Source of the DNA: a virus
Length of the DNA stretch: 21,480 nucleotides
Reading direction: 5' to 3' (one strand)
IMG/VR virus record: IMGVR_UViG_3300030329_005579
Coordinates: 2,620 to 24,099 of that record
Shown: in pieces, positions 7,808 through 15,784 of the stretch
Layout of the letters: every line of letters begins with the position of its first letter
Numbering within the stretch: position 1 is the stretch's first letter
The notes under the pieces: generated by a model
Told to the model about the DNA's origin: nothing
The model's input: the letters and a program-made list of their open reading frames with translations, nothing else
Database searches by the model: none
Position numbers and translations under genes: made by a program

Positions 7808-10408
7808 TTATCGCGCATCTGAATGTCCAACGTCCATATTCATAACGTCTATTACTTTTGATGCCATTCGTTGTCCATCAACTTCTAAATGAACAACAAT
7901 TGGTCCACCGCTACCGGCAGGGCGCGGGGCCTGTACAACAACGGGTGCTCGACTAGCTGCCATAACTGATGTTTTTTGCACCAAAGAAAAGTTGGCCGCG
8001 GCTTGTGCTAAGCGCTCCATGCCGTTGACAGCGCCGGCTGTCTGAGAAGCTTGGACTCCCACGCTGAGTGCCCTTTGCATTCCTACAGATGTTTCTTGCA
8101 TAGCCTCTCTTTGGTCTGGCGGCGCGGCAAGACTTCTTCGAAGATTTTGTGCGCCTGTTGCAACACCAGCCAACTTTGTTGTATCCAGATCATTAATCGC
8201 ACTACTAAGACCGCCGACACCATAAGAAATGCTACCGACAGTTCGAGACATATCTTTTAACCTGTCAGATGTCACACTTCCTGCCACACTAGCGAAAACG
8301 CCCATACCAGCAGCAGCGCTAGATGCGGCGCCGCCAACACGGGACAAAGATAGAGCCGTTGAAGAAACAGCTCCATCTGCTCCGCGTGTTACACCAACCA
8401 GTTTACCCGTTTCGCTAGCGAATCGGCCGACACCAGTAGTGCCAAGAGACGAAGCGCTAGACATTTTATTGATGGCTCTTGCAGTGGAATCGATTGCTTG
8501 ATACAAAATTGGAGAGTTTGGCTTCGTAAAAAGATTGACGAGTTGTGTTGCCCCGTATATGATACCGCCGAAACTAAGCAAGCGCAATGGACCTGCAAGT
8601 CCGCCGATTGCACCACCTAGCAAATTAAATGCTCCTGCGGCGGCGGAAAGGGCTGGGATTGCCAGTTTTACGGTCATGATTAATTTTCCGTGCCTCTGTA
8701 TAAAGTTAACCACCCTGTCAATGAGCCTCCCGATAGATTCTCTATTTCTGTCAAACCAGTCAACCATCGGCATCAACGCTCTCGTTAGCGCCATTGCAAT
8801 TGTTCTCAATCTGTCCATTATTGTTAAATTGTCTCTGGCTCGTTGCTCATTTAACCTTTGGGCTTCAGCGGCTCTCATATCAGCCGCAGTTTTCTGCCCC
8901 AACTCTGCGCGTAACATTCGCATGGCTTGTTCTACATCTCTCACTCCCATGGCCTGAGCAATTGCCATCCTTTGGAAACGACCCATAGAGTCGACTTGTT
9001 GTCCGGACATTTGTACACTGCGGGCTAACATTTGTATACGCTGACCTTCCGTTGCTGCGACCATTTGAACACTGTTCAAATAATTTCCTCCCAATATTGC
9101 ATTTAATTTTCCGACTGCGTTTGCGGCGCCTTCGAAAGTATCGAATTTGCTTGCCACCTGAAGAAGAGAGCCCATCGCCACACCAGTATTCTTTGCTTGT
9201 TCTTGAAGGTGCTTAAACACATTTATCATATTAGGACCATGTGCAGAGAGCGATCCCGCAAATTGTACAAAATTTGACATTGCCGTTTGTTCGCTGACTC
9301 CAATCTGGCGGGCGAAAACGGTTATCTTGCTTTGCGCGTCCATGGCCTGTTGTATGCTCATTCCAAACGTTCTGGTGAGCATATCAATTGAAGAAGCCGT
9401 TGTTTTGACACTCACGCCCAACCTATCTTGCTGAATTGCAAAAGATTGTACCTGACCACTCGCCGCGGCTGTTATTTGACTGAATTTTGACATGGAATTG
9501 TATAAAATCGATGCATTTTGGTACCCTTCTTGCATAGTAGCGGCAAACTTAGTATTGCGAACGACCGTCTCATTAATAACTGTATTATAGGATCTGCTAG
9601 CCCCGGTGGCCTTCGCGAATTCACTTGCAGCCCTTTCTTGTTGTGCAATTAGGCCCAATAAGGAGTTTGTTAAACTGGAAAAAGAACCAACAGCTATATT
9701 GACTGCAGTCGCGTTATCGCGAATTGTCGCACCGATAATACTTAATTTTTGACTGAAAGTCGCGCCGGAAGAGGATCCAAATACTGCTCCAAACAGTGAA
9801 CGATCTGCGGCGTCGGCAGCAATCATACCACCGGATAAAGTGGATATCCAACTAGACGTCAAAGATTGAATGTTGCGCATTTCACCTTGGCGTTGACCAA
9901 GTATGCTGTTAATTCTTTGGTGTTCCGCAGCTTCAGTTCGCAATGAACTTATTATTGAATTAACGGAATCTAGCTCTGCCTGGAGGTTAGATAATTTCTG
10001 CCGGTCGACTGAAGTGCCTTGCGAGGCTATCTCTATCGATTGCTGAAGAGCGTCTCTAAATTGCGAATAAACTGATACTATGTTATTGATGGCGCTGAGC
10101 TTCTGTTGTGACAATTGAAGCTGATAATTTATTTTGCTAATATTCTCGTTATTAGCATTAGCTTCCGCGCGGGTTAAAGCTGCAAGATCTTGCTGAGCCT
10201 GATTGATTTTATCAATAGTTTTTTCAACTTCTTCTTTCGATGCTCGAAGATCTCGTATACCACCACGAAGGCCCGGGCCCACATTTCCAGCTGCAGCCAT
10301 GTCGGCTCGACGCTCTTGTTTCTCCCTCTCCAGGCGTTCAGAGCGTTCTTGTTGCATCTCTCCTATGAGAGCGGCAATTTGCTGTAATAACTGTTCGTTG
10401 CTAGCCAT
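7808..10408 (-). CDS. Tail tape measure protein
   Basis: This 866-residue protein has the make-up of a tape measure, which sets tail length and later leaves through the tube. Residues 1-40 and 55-170 are strongly charged, Gln/Glu-rich coiled coil. The 340-500 region carries the conserved tape-measure core, including FDTFEGAANAVGKLNAILGG (422-441) and SMGRFQRMAIAQAMG. Residues 575-625 are hydrophobic and Gly/Ala-rich, a candidate membrane-active segment for DNA injection. The remainder to 820 is low-complexity Ala/Ser/Gly, followed by a short beta-like end (836-858). The ribosome binding site AGGGA stands 7 bases before the ATG. With roughly 0.15 nm per helical residue, a tail near 130 nm would be expected if the whole chain spans it. 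It lies between the small tail gene and the tail/baseplate gene, the normal order. Confidence 0.93.
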   Translation of the reverse strand: MASNEQLLQQIAALIGEMQQERSERLEREKQERRADMAAAGNVGPGLRGGIRDLRASKEEVEKTIDKINQAQQDLAALTRAEANANNENISKINYQLQLSQQKLSAINNIVSVYSQFRDALQQSIEIASQGTSVDRQKLSNLQAELDSVNSIISSLRTEAAEHQRINSILGQRQGEMRNIQSLTSSWISTLSGGMIAADAADRSLFGAVFGSSSGATFSQKLSIIGATIRDNATAVNIAVGSFSSLTNSLLGLIAQQERAASEFAKATGASRSYNTVINETVVRNTKFAATMQEGYQNASILYNSMSKFSQITAAASGQVQSFAIQQDRLGVSVKTTASSIDMLTRTFGMSIQQAMDAQSKITVFARQIGVSEQTAMSNFVQFAGSLSAHGPNMINVFKHLQEQAKNTGVAMGSLLQVASKFDTFEGAANAVGKLNAILGGNYLNSVQMVAATEGQRIQMLARSVQMSGQQVDSMGRFQRMAIAQAMGVRDVEQAMRMLRAELGQKTAADMRAAEAQRLNEQRARDNLTIMDRLRTIAMALTRALMPMVDWFDRNRESIGRLIDRVVNFIQRHGKLIMTVKLAIPALSAAAGAFNLLGGAIGGLAGPLRLLSFGGIIYGATQLVNLFTKPNSPILYQAIDSTARAINKMSSASSLGTTGVGRFASETGKLVGVTRGADGAVSSTALSLSRVGGAASSAAAGMGVFASVAGSVTSDRLKDMSRTVGSISYGVGGLSSAINDLDTTKLAGVATGAQNLRRSLAAPPDQREAMQETSVGMQRALSVGVQASQTAGAVNGMERLAQAAANFSLVQKTSVMAASRAPVVVQAPRPAGSGGPIVVHLEVDGQRMASKVIDVMNMDVGHSDAR

Positions 10409-10418
10409 TTATGTGTCC

Positions 10419-10757
10419 CTATTTAAACGGCCATTGTAAGCCAGTTTCTCTTTCGAATTGACTTATTGCCCGATCCAATTCATATTGATTTTTAAAAGTT
10501 TGCGGATTATTAAGGCCATGGCGCATATAACTTTCAATATATTTTTTTTCTTTTGTCAAGACATTACCAAACGCGGCGACTTGCGCAGCCGTGCCTTTAA
10601 TGTGCACATCCGGGCCTCCCATACCAAACATTTTTGTGAGAACTATTTTGATAGAATCACCTAATACGTAAGGATTTGGAGCCTCGCCCCAATACAACTC
10701 ATTTAGCTGCTCTTTTTCTTTCTTTATATTTAAATTAACCTCTAATACATCAGACAT
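10419..10757 (-). CDS. Small protein upstream of tape measure
   Basis: This 112-residue soluble protein is not recognised by name. It begins with a charged N-terminus (NLNIKKEKEQLNELYWGEAP), has a central stretch with GPDVHIKGTAAQVAAFGNVL, and a C-terminal helix-rich part ending in Trp-Pro-Phe-Lys. There is no signal peptide or membrane segment. It sits alone between the terminator at 10809-10833 and the tape measure gene, with AGAGGG about 7 bases before ATG 10757. The position directly before the tape measure gene suggests an assembly factor or a small tail protein, but nothing in its sequence proves this. A CTANTTA-type motif precedes it. Confidence 0.8.
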   Translation of the reverse strand: MSDVLEVNLNIKKEKEQLNELYWGEAPNPYVLGDSIKIVLTKMFGMGGPDVHIKGTAAQVAAFGNVLTKEKKYIESYMRHGLNNPQTFKNQYELDRAISQFERETGLQWPFK

Positions 10758-10784
10758 GGCATAACCCTCTATAATATATACTAC

Positions 10785-10791
10785 TAAGTAG
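10785..10791 (-). promoter_or_regulatory. Motif CTANTTA before the small tail gene, inside a palindrome
   Basis: The coding strand reads CTACTTA here, 27 bases before ATG 10757 and just after the terminator. It sits inside a perfect palindrome, ACTACTAAGTAGT at 10780-10792, with 6-base arms round one central base. It is followed by AT-rich DNA (TATATATTATAG). Either a promoter element or a protein-binding operator is possible. Confidence 0.4.
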
Positions 10792-10808
10792 TTATTTACT
10801 CAAAATAA

Positions 10809-10833
10809 AAGCCGGCCAAAGAGGGGCCGGCTT
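10809..10833 (-). terminator. Intrinsic terminator after the gp26-like pair
   Basis: Perfect 9-bp stem AAGCCGGCC / GGCCGGCTT (10809-10817 with 10825-10833) with a 7-base loop, followed on the minus strand by TTTTATTTTG. The stem includes the stop codon of the preceding short ORF. It separates that unit from the tape measure unit. Confidence 0.88.
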
Positions 10834-11005
10834 ATTTGCTGCTTTTCTTATAAGCTTTCTCTATTTCTTCCCTTTCTATATCAAACTGATCCGAAAGACG
10901 AGTTAAAAACCACTTTCTTAATCTCACAGGAAGATTGTATGCTTCTATAAAGCTCCACCCGCCATGATATTTGAGCAAGAAAAACTGTTCATAGACAGCA
11001 GACAT
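10832..11005 (-). CDS. Short second ORF of the gp26-like pair; possible frameshift-extended tail-assembly domain
   Basis: From the ATG at 11005 this frame encodes 57 residues beginning MSAVYEQFFLLKYHGGWSF, followed by IEAYNLPVRLRKWFLTRL and a Lys/Glu-rich helical tail. The reading continues upstream without stop (GLSDDY before the Met) to the T7 run at 11024-11030, where it is the +1 (or -2) frame of the gp26-like gene. The Trp-Ser-Phe, Asn-Leu-Pro and Trp-Phe blocks recall short ORFs that follow gp26-type genes in T4-like phages. The ATG has only a poor ribosome binding site, and it lies 8 bases after the upstream TGA, so translation may be coupled or reached by frameshift. The encoded sequence looks like a real domain, not noise. 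Confidence 0.78.
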   Translation of the reverse strand: MSAVYEQFFLLKYHGGWSFIEAYNLPVRLRKWFLTRLSDQFDIEREEIEKAYKKSSK

Positions 11006-11012
11006 ATAATCA

Positions 11013-11909
11013 TCACTCAGGCCAAAAAAAGTCGGCCGTAAGCGGCACGTTAACCTCCTCTTCGTGCCCGCAGGACTTGCACGAAAACTCTTGCACCATA
11101 TCGACGTTCGGCGTAACCGCTGCATAACACAATCTGTAAAATTTAGAGTCAAAGGCCGGCATATTATCAATAAAGTTGCTAATTGCTGCCTTGTCAGTAA
11201 CTTTGTTGATAGCTATGATTGTCATCTTCATTTGGTCGGTCATCGAGACTTCTGCTGTGCCAAACCCATGCTTCTCTCTTTTCTTAACCATATAGGCCAT
11301 ATTTTTTTCGTCTTTCCCATTGAGAATACGGGCCTCTACAGTAACTTTAGTTTTCGGCAATGTGATCAAAAAAGTATTTTTTTCAGTGAATTCGATATTA
11401 TATTTCTTTAATTGTTCTTCTTCTGGATATACGTGATCTAATTTCGTCAAGTCAAATTTGTGTTTTTGCGTTGAACCACAAGCCACACAAGTTACGTTTG
11501 CTTCATATTCGGGGCCATAACCCGTAAGCCGGGCGCCTACCAGTAAGGCATTCTTATCTCCCACAAGAAGCTCGTCCAGTTTGATATTTTTGTCAACTAT
11601 CAAGTCTTGGATTAGTCGCTCGATTGCGATACCCTTTTTAAGAAGAGTTGGCGATGTCAATATATCCTCATGCTTGGCCGTCATATATTTAATCTCAATA
11701 ACATCTTTGCCCAGCAAGGGATGTCCAGGGGGGTAGAATTTCCCCCTCGAAGGTAGCTCTATAAACTCCGTTGGAGACACGAAAGAAAGTGGCGAACTTG
11801 TTTCAGTCGCCTGCTTCAAAGCGTGTCCAACTGCTTCTGCTGCAGCAGCAATATCTCCAGAAGAGTCCTGGGAAGCGCCCAGTCTCTCCTGATTATTTCT
11901 CTTAACCAT
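11013..11909 (-). CDS. gp26-like baseplate/tail-assembly protein with zinc-ribbon Cys pairs
   Basis: This 298-residue protein fits the T4 baseplate (gp26-type) family. Its best block, residues 52-100, holds LPSRGKFYPPGHPLLGKDV, then IEIKYMTAKHEDILTSPTLL and KKGIAIERLI. GDKNALLVGARLTGYG is at 118-132. Two Cys pairs, C141/C144 (CVAC) and C277/C280 (CKSC), are candidates for one zinc ribbon bringing the ends of the domain together. The first 40 residues are polar and Ala-rich, probably flexible. It begins at ATG 11909 with GAGGT 5 bases upstream and ends with FFWPE and TGA, right at a T7 run (11024-11030). In T4 gp26 helps assemble the central hub. Position before the tape measure also resembles tail-assembly chaperones such as lambda G/GT and Mu, which use frameshifting. 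It is longer than T4 gp26 (about 208 residues). Confidence 0.87.
   Translation of the reverse strand: MVKRNNQERLGASQDSSGDIAAAAEAVGHALKQATETSSPLSFVSPTEFIELPSRGKFYPPGHPLLGKDVIEIKYMTAKHEDILTSPTLLKKGIAIERLIQDLIVDKNIKLDELLVGDKNALLVGARLTGYGPEYEANVTCVACGSTQKHKFDLTKLDHVYPEEEQLKKYNIEFTEKNTFLITLPKTKVTVEARILNGKDEKNMAYMVKKREKHGFGTAEVSMTDQMKMTIIAINKVTDKAAISNFIDNMPAFDSKFYRLCYAAVTPNVDMVQEFSCKSCGHEEEVNVPLTADFFWPE
11024..11030 (-). other. T7 run, candidate programmed frameshift site
   Basis: On the coding strand the sequence is GAC TTT TTT TGG CCT GAG TGA in the gp26-like frame. Phe-tRNA on the second TTT can re-pair perfectly with TTT after moving +1 or -2. Either move enters the frame GGC CTG AGT GAT GAT that encodes the short ORF. 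A -1 move would end at once at TGA (TTG GCC TGA), so only +1 or -2 is useful. No strong downstream stem is evident by eye. Confidence 0.45.
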
Positions 11910-11931
11910 TACCCACCTCGTTATATTATGA

Positions 11932-11938
11932 TAAGTAT
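11932..11938 (-). promoter_or_regulatory. Weaker copy of the CTANTTA motif before the gp26-like gene
   Basis: The coding strand reads ATACTTA (one mismatch to CTANTTA) followed by TCATAATATAA, 22 bases before ATG 11909. It lies in the only non-coding gap between tail tube and gp26-like genes, with a 7-bp-arm palindrome 17 bases upstream. Promoter use is a guess based on the other copies. Confidence 0.3.
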
Positions 11939-11955
11939 ACTATACACGGTAAACT

Positions 11956-11970
11956 CATTTAAGTTAAATG
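11956..11970. repeat. Perfect palindrome CATTTAAGTTAAATG
   Basis: Inverted repeat with 7-base arms around one central base, in the tube/gp26-like gap. AT-rich and not followed by a T tract, so it is more like a protein-binding site than a terminator. Confidence 0.5.
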
Positions 11971-11993
11971 TTTTGTTGGTAAGCTGTAGAGTT

Positions 11994-12578
11994 TTATCTG
12001 CTAATGCGTAGAGTGTCGTGACCAGCTTTCGAGGGGTTGTCGTAAACTGCCCAGTCATATCGCAACGTCAAACTAATATTTGTAATATCTTCGTTATCGT
12101 ATGAAAGACTACCAAAGTTTACACTTTTGATCCACGAATTGTGAAGTGTCCACTGATCGATGGCCGCGGCCAATTCACCCTGTGGTCCAAGTTGTCGTAA
12201 AACAACTTCGCCAAGCTGGTCAACAGAAGCAGCCTTAGAAAAGGTTATTCCCGCAGCAGTCTGAGCTTGCATGTTTGGCTCGTTGGGAAAAGCATATCCG
12301 GCTTTTTTAATTCTACTTACCATCTCAAAAGTGGCGTCAGGAAAGAGAGGATCAACCAAAGTTACTTCAATCGAAGACCAGGTAAGCTTACCTGGGAAGA
12401 AGAACGTATGGTTAATATAGCTATGTGAAGCTTCCCCAATATCAAAACTGGGCTTCGAAGCCGTTTTAACAATCCATGAAGGGATGCTGTCGCCGGCTGC
12501 ACCGAAGGACATTACCCATTTATAATTTCTTTTTGGAGAAACATTCGGTGAACTCCAGTATGAAGGTGAACCAGCCAT
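11994..12578 (-). CDS. 19: Tail tube protein (gp19-like)
   Basis: This 194-residue protein matches gp19-type tail tube proteins in length and layout. It has a strand-rich start (KRNYKWVMSFGA), then IPSWIVKTASKPSFDIGEAS, a stretch with HTFFFPGKLTWSSIEVTLVD, and a C-terminal strand pair LRYDWAVYD ending in a polar tail. Tube subunits stack as hexamers inside the sheath to form the DNA channel. It follows the sheath gene by 81 bases, the classic sheath-tube order, and has GAGGAG 10 bases before ATG 12578. Length (T4 gp19 is 163) and motifs are near the family norm. Assignment by recognition is good. Confidence 0.92.
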   Translation of the reverse strand: MAGSPSYWSSPNVSPKRNYKWVMSFGAAGDSIPSWIVKTASKPSFDIGEASHSYINHTFFFPGKLTWSSIEVTLVDPLFPDATFEMVSRIKKAGYAFPNEPNMQAQTAAGITFSKAASVDQLGEVVLRQLGPQGELAAAIDQWTLHNSWIKSVNFGSLSYDNEDITNISLTLRYDWAVYDNPSKAGHDTLRISR

Positions 12579-12615
12579 TTTTTTAGTACTCCTCTATAGG
12601 TTTGATTTCGTAATA

Positions 12616-12622
12616 TAACTAG
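12616..12622 (-). promoter_or_regulatory. CTANTTA motif before the tail tube gene
   Basis: The coding strand reads CTAGTTA followed by TATTACG, 37 bases before the tube ATG, at the 3' foot of a weak hairpin. This is a perfect match to the shared 7-base core. Confidence 0.4.
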
Positions 12623-12623
12623 A

Positions 12624-12645
12624 AAGGCAAAAACATTTTTACCTT
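12624..12645 (-). terminator. Weak hairpin between sheath and tube
   Basis: Coding strand AAGGTAAAA-ATGT-TTTTGCCTT gives a 9-bp stem including one U-G pair and a 4-base loop. It is followed by TCTAGTTATATT, not a true T tract, so termination would be partial; it may instead shape the relative amounts of sheath and tube messages. Confidence 0.3.
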
Positions 12646-12659
12646 CCTTTTTTAATTTT

Positions 12660-15600
12660 TTAGTCTTCGAAAGAAGCGCCTGTATTCGTGATAAGGAAAT
12701 CCAAAGCAATAAACTCAATTGCTTTCGTCGGCTTCAAGAAAACCTTGGCGTAAAGAATGTTTCTATCAACCAAGTCATCAGACGTTGTAGTTTTATCTAA
12801 AACAACCCTGAAATCGGAAAGGCCGAAACGTGATTTGATTCCCTCAAGGAACGGATTAACTTGACTCAAGAATCTGTCCCAGGTCGCCTGCACATTAGGC
12901 TCGAAGAGAATTGTCGCAGCGATTCTGGAAATTTGCTTTTTGACAAAAATCAACAGTCTGCGCACATTAATTCTATCCAAAGCAGATTGCGTTATTTGAA
13001 GCGTCTTTTGTCCAAAAATCACAATACCTTCGGACGGGAAACTAGCAATCGGATTAATGTTAGCTTCGTAGAGATCGTCTCTATCATCAACAGTCAGTCG
13101 TTGTCGAACGTTAGTAACAGGAATTCCTGCCGATCCACCCGACAAACCGCCTCTGTTGAAGCCCGCTGGGGCGAACCAAAGCTCTGCGCTCTTTTGAGTG
13201 TTAGAGAACACGCCCAAGGCTACAACCGAAGGTGGCACCCAGACTAATTTTCCAGGGTGTGACTCGGAAGCCGTATCTCGAACTTGTACCCAGGGATAGA
13301 AAGCGCAACCATAACTAGAATTAAGCCCTCTATCTTTGAAGGAGCTTACTGCGGTGGATACTGTTCCAATTCTACTAGATTCCGAAGAAAGGCTCTCATA
13401 CCGCGGCGTGAAATCGTTTGCAATATCAATGATTGCAAGAGCATCGGCTCTGTCTTCACAAATATTGACCATGTGGTCCGTAAGGGAAGAATCAGTCACA
13501 CCAGGAACTGCGAGAAGGTCCATTTCAATGGCTTCAGCATCTGCAACGGCATCAATTGCTCTCTTGACAGAGTGGTATGCGTAGTTTTTCTTTTCATCTC
13601 TATTTTGATTATCTAGAATATGATTACCAAAAGGCTCTGCTTCTGTGATGTTTAAACCATTATGGCCACCATAAAGCACAGCGGTAAATCGGTTAAATCC
13701 ATTATCCAGCACCTGCTTATAGGTACCGGAAACGGCAGTATAAGAAGTGCCTGCCGCGCGGGAGCCGGATGTATAAATTGCAACATCCGGATTTCCGGTA
13801 GAAGTTATCATACTGCCACTTAGGTCATCCAAAGAGAATACCCAAGCATGTTCAGTTACGGTACCATTAGGATCGTGTCCGTTTGTGCACACGCCTTCTG
13901 GAAGGGCCCTGACTATATCTAGACAGCTTTCTTCAAATAAGGTTGAAGGAGATGGTTCTTCGAGCCTGTTAAAATCTGCTCCAAAGAAAGCATCTTTGGG
14001 ACGAACCAAGGAGCCGGAGCGAGATGAGGCGCGAAGTGGAACAGTCGGGAAAAGGAATGACCCAGTATAAGACTGGGCATTATTTACTGGAATGCTTCCG
14101 GTAGCAATTGGGTTTTGTCCTGCTGTAGCGGAACCAGTCCAACACATGATCCCTTTTTCACCGTGTGTTTTTGGTACGGTATCTGGCCCTGTTTCTAAAA
14201 ACAAATTTGCGCCCCATGCATCGCCAACGCCGGATTCAGTATAATGTTTAAGTTTTAGGTTTCTTCCTTCAATTTTGAAACCTTTATAGCGAAGATGTCC
14301 CCTGACGCCGAAAGGCAATAATTCAGGGTCGGCGCCGCCGTTTTTGATATCTTCATCTATTACAACTCTTATAATCTTGGAAACATTGTTATAGTCTCCT
14401 GTTTCTTTATAGAGCTTCTTAGTGTTATCCCAAGTCAATATTTTATCTCCGATCCTCTTTGCAATATAGTTTTCTGAATCGGGGTTTAAGTTAAGATTAG
14501 CAAATTTCTCTAGAATAATAGGTGCGTTGTCTTTATCGCGAATATCTCTTAAGACAACAGTAAACGAACCGTATTTTTCAAACTTGTTTCTCGGGGCCTT
14601 GATATCCATGATGGATACTTTCACATTGTTCTGTGCCCATTCGCCATCATCCAAAGAACAAAACCTAAAAAGATTTTTAACGTAAGTTGTACCATCTGGT
14701 GTAAAGCTTGCGTAATTTTCTCGCACATCTTGCGAAATAAACCATCCAGTTTTTGAAGGGCGCGTGGCTATGTTTTGATCTTGATGTTGATATGTATCGT
14801 TGCCCAAAGCCATAATGGTTCCAAAAACCGTTCCTGCTGATGATCCGCTGCCAATATATCTTTTAACTTGGCCTTCGAATGTCTCACCAAGCCAGTATTT
14901 AGAAGTTGTATTTGTAATAATCGGATTTGTCGCAGCGGGGCTGGTATTAAAAACCCTACGAATAAATTTTGAACTATCTCGATCAAAATTGAAAGAGTAT
15001 TTGGTTGTTACAGAGCTATCGCTCAATTCAACTGTCCACGTATTGCTCGCTGCGTTTTTGTATAATCCACCGAGCGATGCACTTGTTGTAGACCCAAGAC
15101 TTGGTATTGTGTCGTAAGTTGATCCAGTGGCGTCACCGTGACCAGCAACGACAGTACCGGTGAGGGCAATTGAGCCACTTTCAAGATACCAAACAGCAGC
15201 CAGTGTTCCAGTCGGATAATGACCGCCGTCTCCAAGAGAGGCCGAATCAATAAGAAACAGCGCATATGCTCCACCATTTGAAGCTTCAGCCTTATTAAAA
15301 TTAGCGTTACTCGTCGTCCAGCCGGCTTTTGCGCCGATGTCTGATGTTTTTTGAGGATGTTGTTCGCCCAAAAGTCTTACGAATGTGAGAGGGGAGTTAT
15401 TTTTTAACCAAGCCTGTGCAGCATATACAGCGTATGTCGGCCCCAAAGGAGCGTTGTTTCTCCACACATCGCCGTCAGATCCGCCTCCGGGATTTGGCGA
15501 ACCGAAAAGCTCAACAAAATCCGAAAAAGAATCAACTTTAACCGGGCGCATCCCGGGTCCTTTCTCAGAACGACCAATTACCACTGGTCCAATGTCTTCT

Positions 15601-15680
15601 GGTAGTGCGGTCAGCGCACTGTTATCAATCTCGTCTAAAAAAATTCCGGGAGATACAAATTTAAATTTTCTCTCAGCCAT
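12660..15680 (-). CDS. 18: Tail sheath protein (gp18-like), unusually long
   Basis: This protein of 1006 residues is a contractile sheath subunit. The N-terminus has the family pattern VSPGIFLDEID, then GPVVIGRSEKGPG and FSDFVELFGSP (within about 75 residues of the start). The C-terminal third carries VPGVTDSSLTDHMVNICEDR, NVRRLLIFVKKQISR, LFEPNVQATWDRF and DKTTTSDDLVDRNILYAKVF, the domain that forms the inner sheath ring. T4 gp18 is 659 residues, so the middle part (about 90-650) holds large surface insertions rich in Ser/Gly/Thr. Start choice: ATG 15680 has AAAGGAG 10 bases upstream, while the upstream in-frame ATG 15689 is only one base from that site; the longer form would add MFA. It precedes the tube gene. 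High certainty. Confidence 0.94.
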   Translation of the reverse strand: MAERKFKFVSPGIFLDEIDNSALTALPEDIGPVVIGRSEKGPGMRPVKVDSFSDFVELFGSPNPGGGSDGDVWRNNAPLGPTYAVYAAQAWLKNNSPLTFVRLLGEQHPQKTSDIGAKAGWTTSNANFNKAEASNGGAYALFLIDSASLGDGGHYPTGTLAAVWYLESGSIALTGTVVAGHGDATGSTYDTIPSLGSTTSASLGGLYKNAASNTWTVELSDSSVTTKYSFNFDRDSSKFIRRVFNTSPAATNPIITNTTSKYWLGETFEGQVKRYIGSGSSAGTVFGTIMALGNDTYQHQDQNIATRPSKTGWFISQDVRENYASFTPDGTTYVKNLFRFCSLDDGEWAQNNVKVSIMDIKAPRNKFEKYGSFTVVLRDIRDKDNAPIILEKFANLNLNPDSENYIAKRIGDKILTWDNTKKLYKETGDYNNVSKIIRVVIDEDIKNGGADPELLPFGVRGHLRYKGFKIEGRNLKLKHYTESGVGDAWGANLFLETGPDTVPKTHGEKGIMCWTGSATAGQNPIATGSIPVNNAQSYTGSFLFPTVPLRASSRSGSLVRPKDAFFGADFNRLEEPSPSTLFEESCLDIVRALPEGVCTNGHDPNGTVTEHAWVFSLDDLSGSMITSTGNPDVAIYTSGSRAAGTSYTAVSGTYKQVLDNGFNRFTAVLYGGHNGLNITEAEPFGNHILDNQNRDEKKNYAYHSVKRAIDAVADAEAIEMDLLAVPGVTDSSLTDHMVNICEDRADALAIIDIANDFTPRYESLSSESSRIGTVSTAVSSFKDRGLNSSYGCAFYPWVQVRDTASESHPGKLVWVPPSVVALGVFSNTQKSAELWFAPAGFNRGGLSGGSAGIPVTNVRQRLTVDDRDDLYEANINPIASFPSEGIVIFGQKTLQITQSALDRINVRRLLIFVKKQISRIAATILFEPNVQATWDRFLSQVNPFLEGIKSRFGLSDFRVVLDKTTTSDDLVDRNILYAKVFLKPTKAIEFIALDFLITNTGASFED

Positions 15681-15738
15681 GGCAAACATTCTCCTTTAAT
15701 ATAACGCAACTCTAGAGCTTGCAAGTGATCAAACTTTC

Positions 15739-15770
15739 TCTAATAAATAGTAAATCCAAACCCAAAACTC
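15739..15770 (-). promoter_or_regulatory. Candidate late promoter element before the sheath gene
   Basis: The coding strand has CTATTTA (15744-15750) preceded by a GGGTTTGGATTTA flank. This block of about 32 bases is very similar to one at 19733-19765: both read GAG, TTTGGG, GATT and ACTATTTAT in the same order and spacing, with one indel. The core lies 63 bases before ATG 15680. On the opposite strand it reads TAATAAATAG. Confidence 0.5.
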
Positions 15771-15784
15771 CATCTTAAAAACAA

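Noticed and set aside
11006-11170. N-terminal half of the longer 112-codon frame of the second gp26-pair ORF
   Set aside because: Upstream of the T7 run this frame is a shadow of the gp26-like gene; only the part from the run on reads like protein.
15687-15689. ATG 15689 as start of the sheath
   Set aside because: The ribosome binding site ends one base before it, too close; ATG 15680 is better placed.
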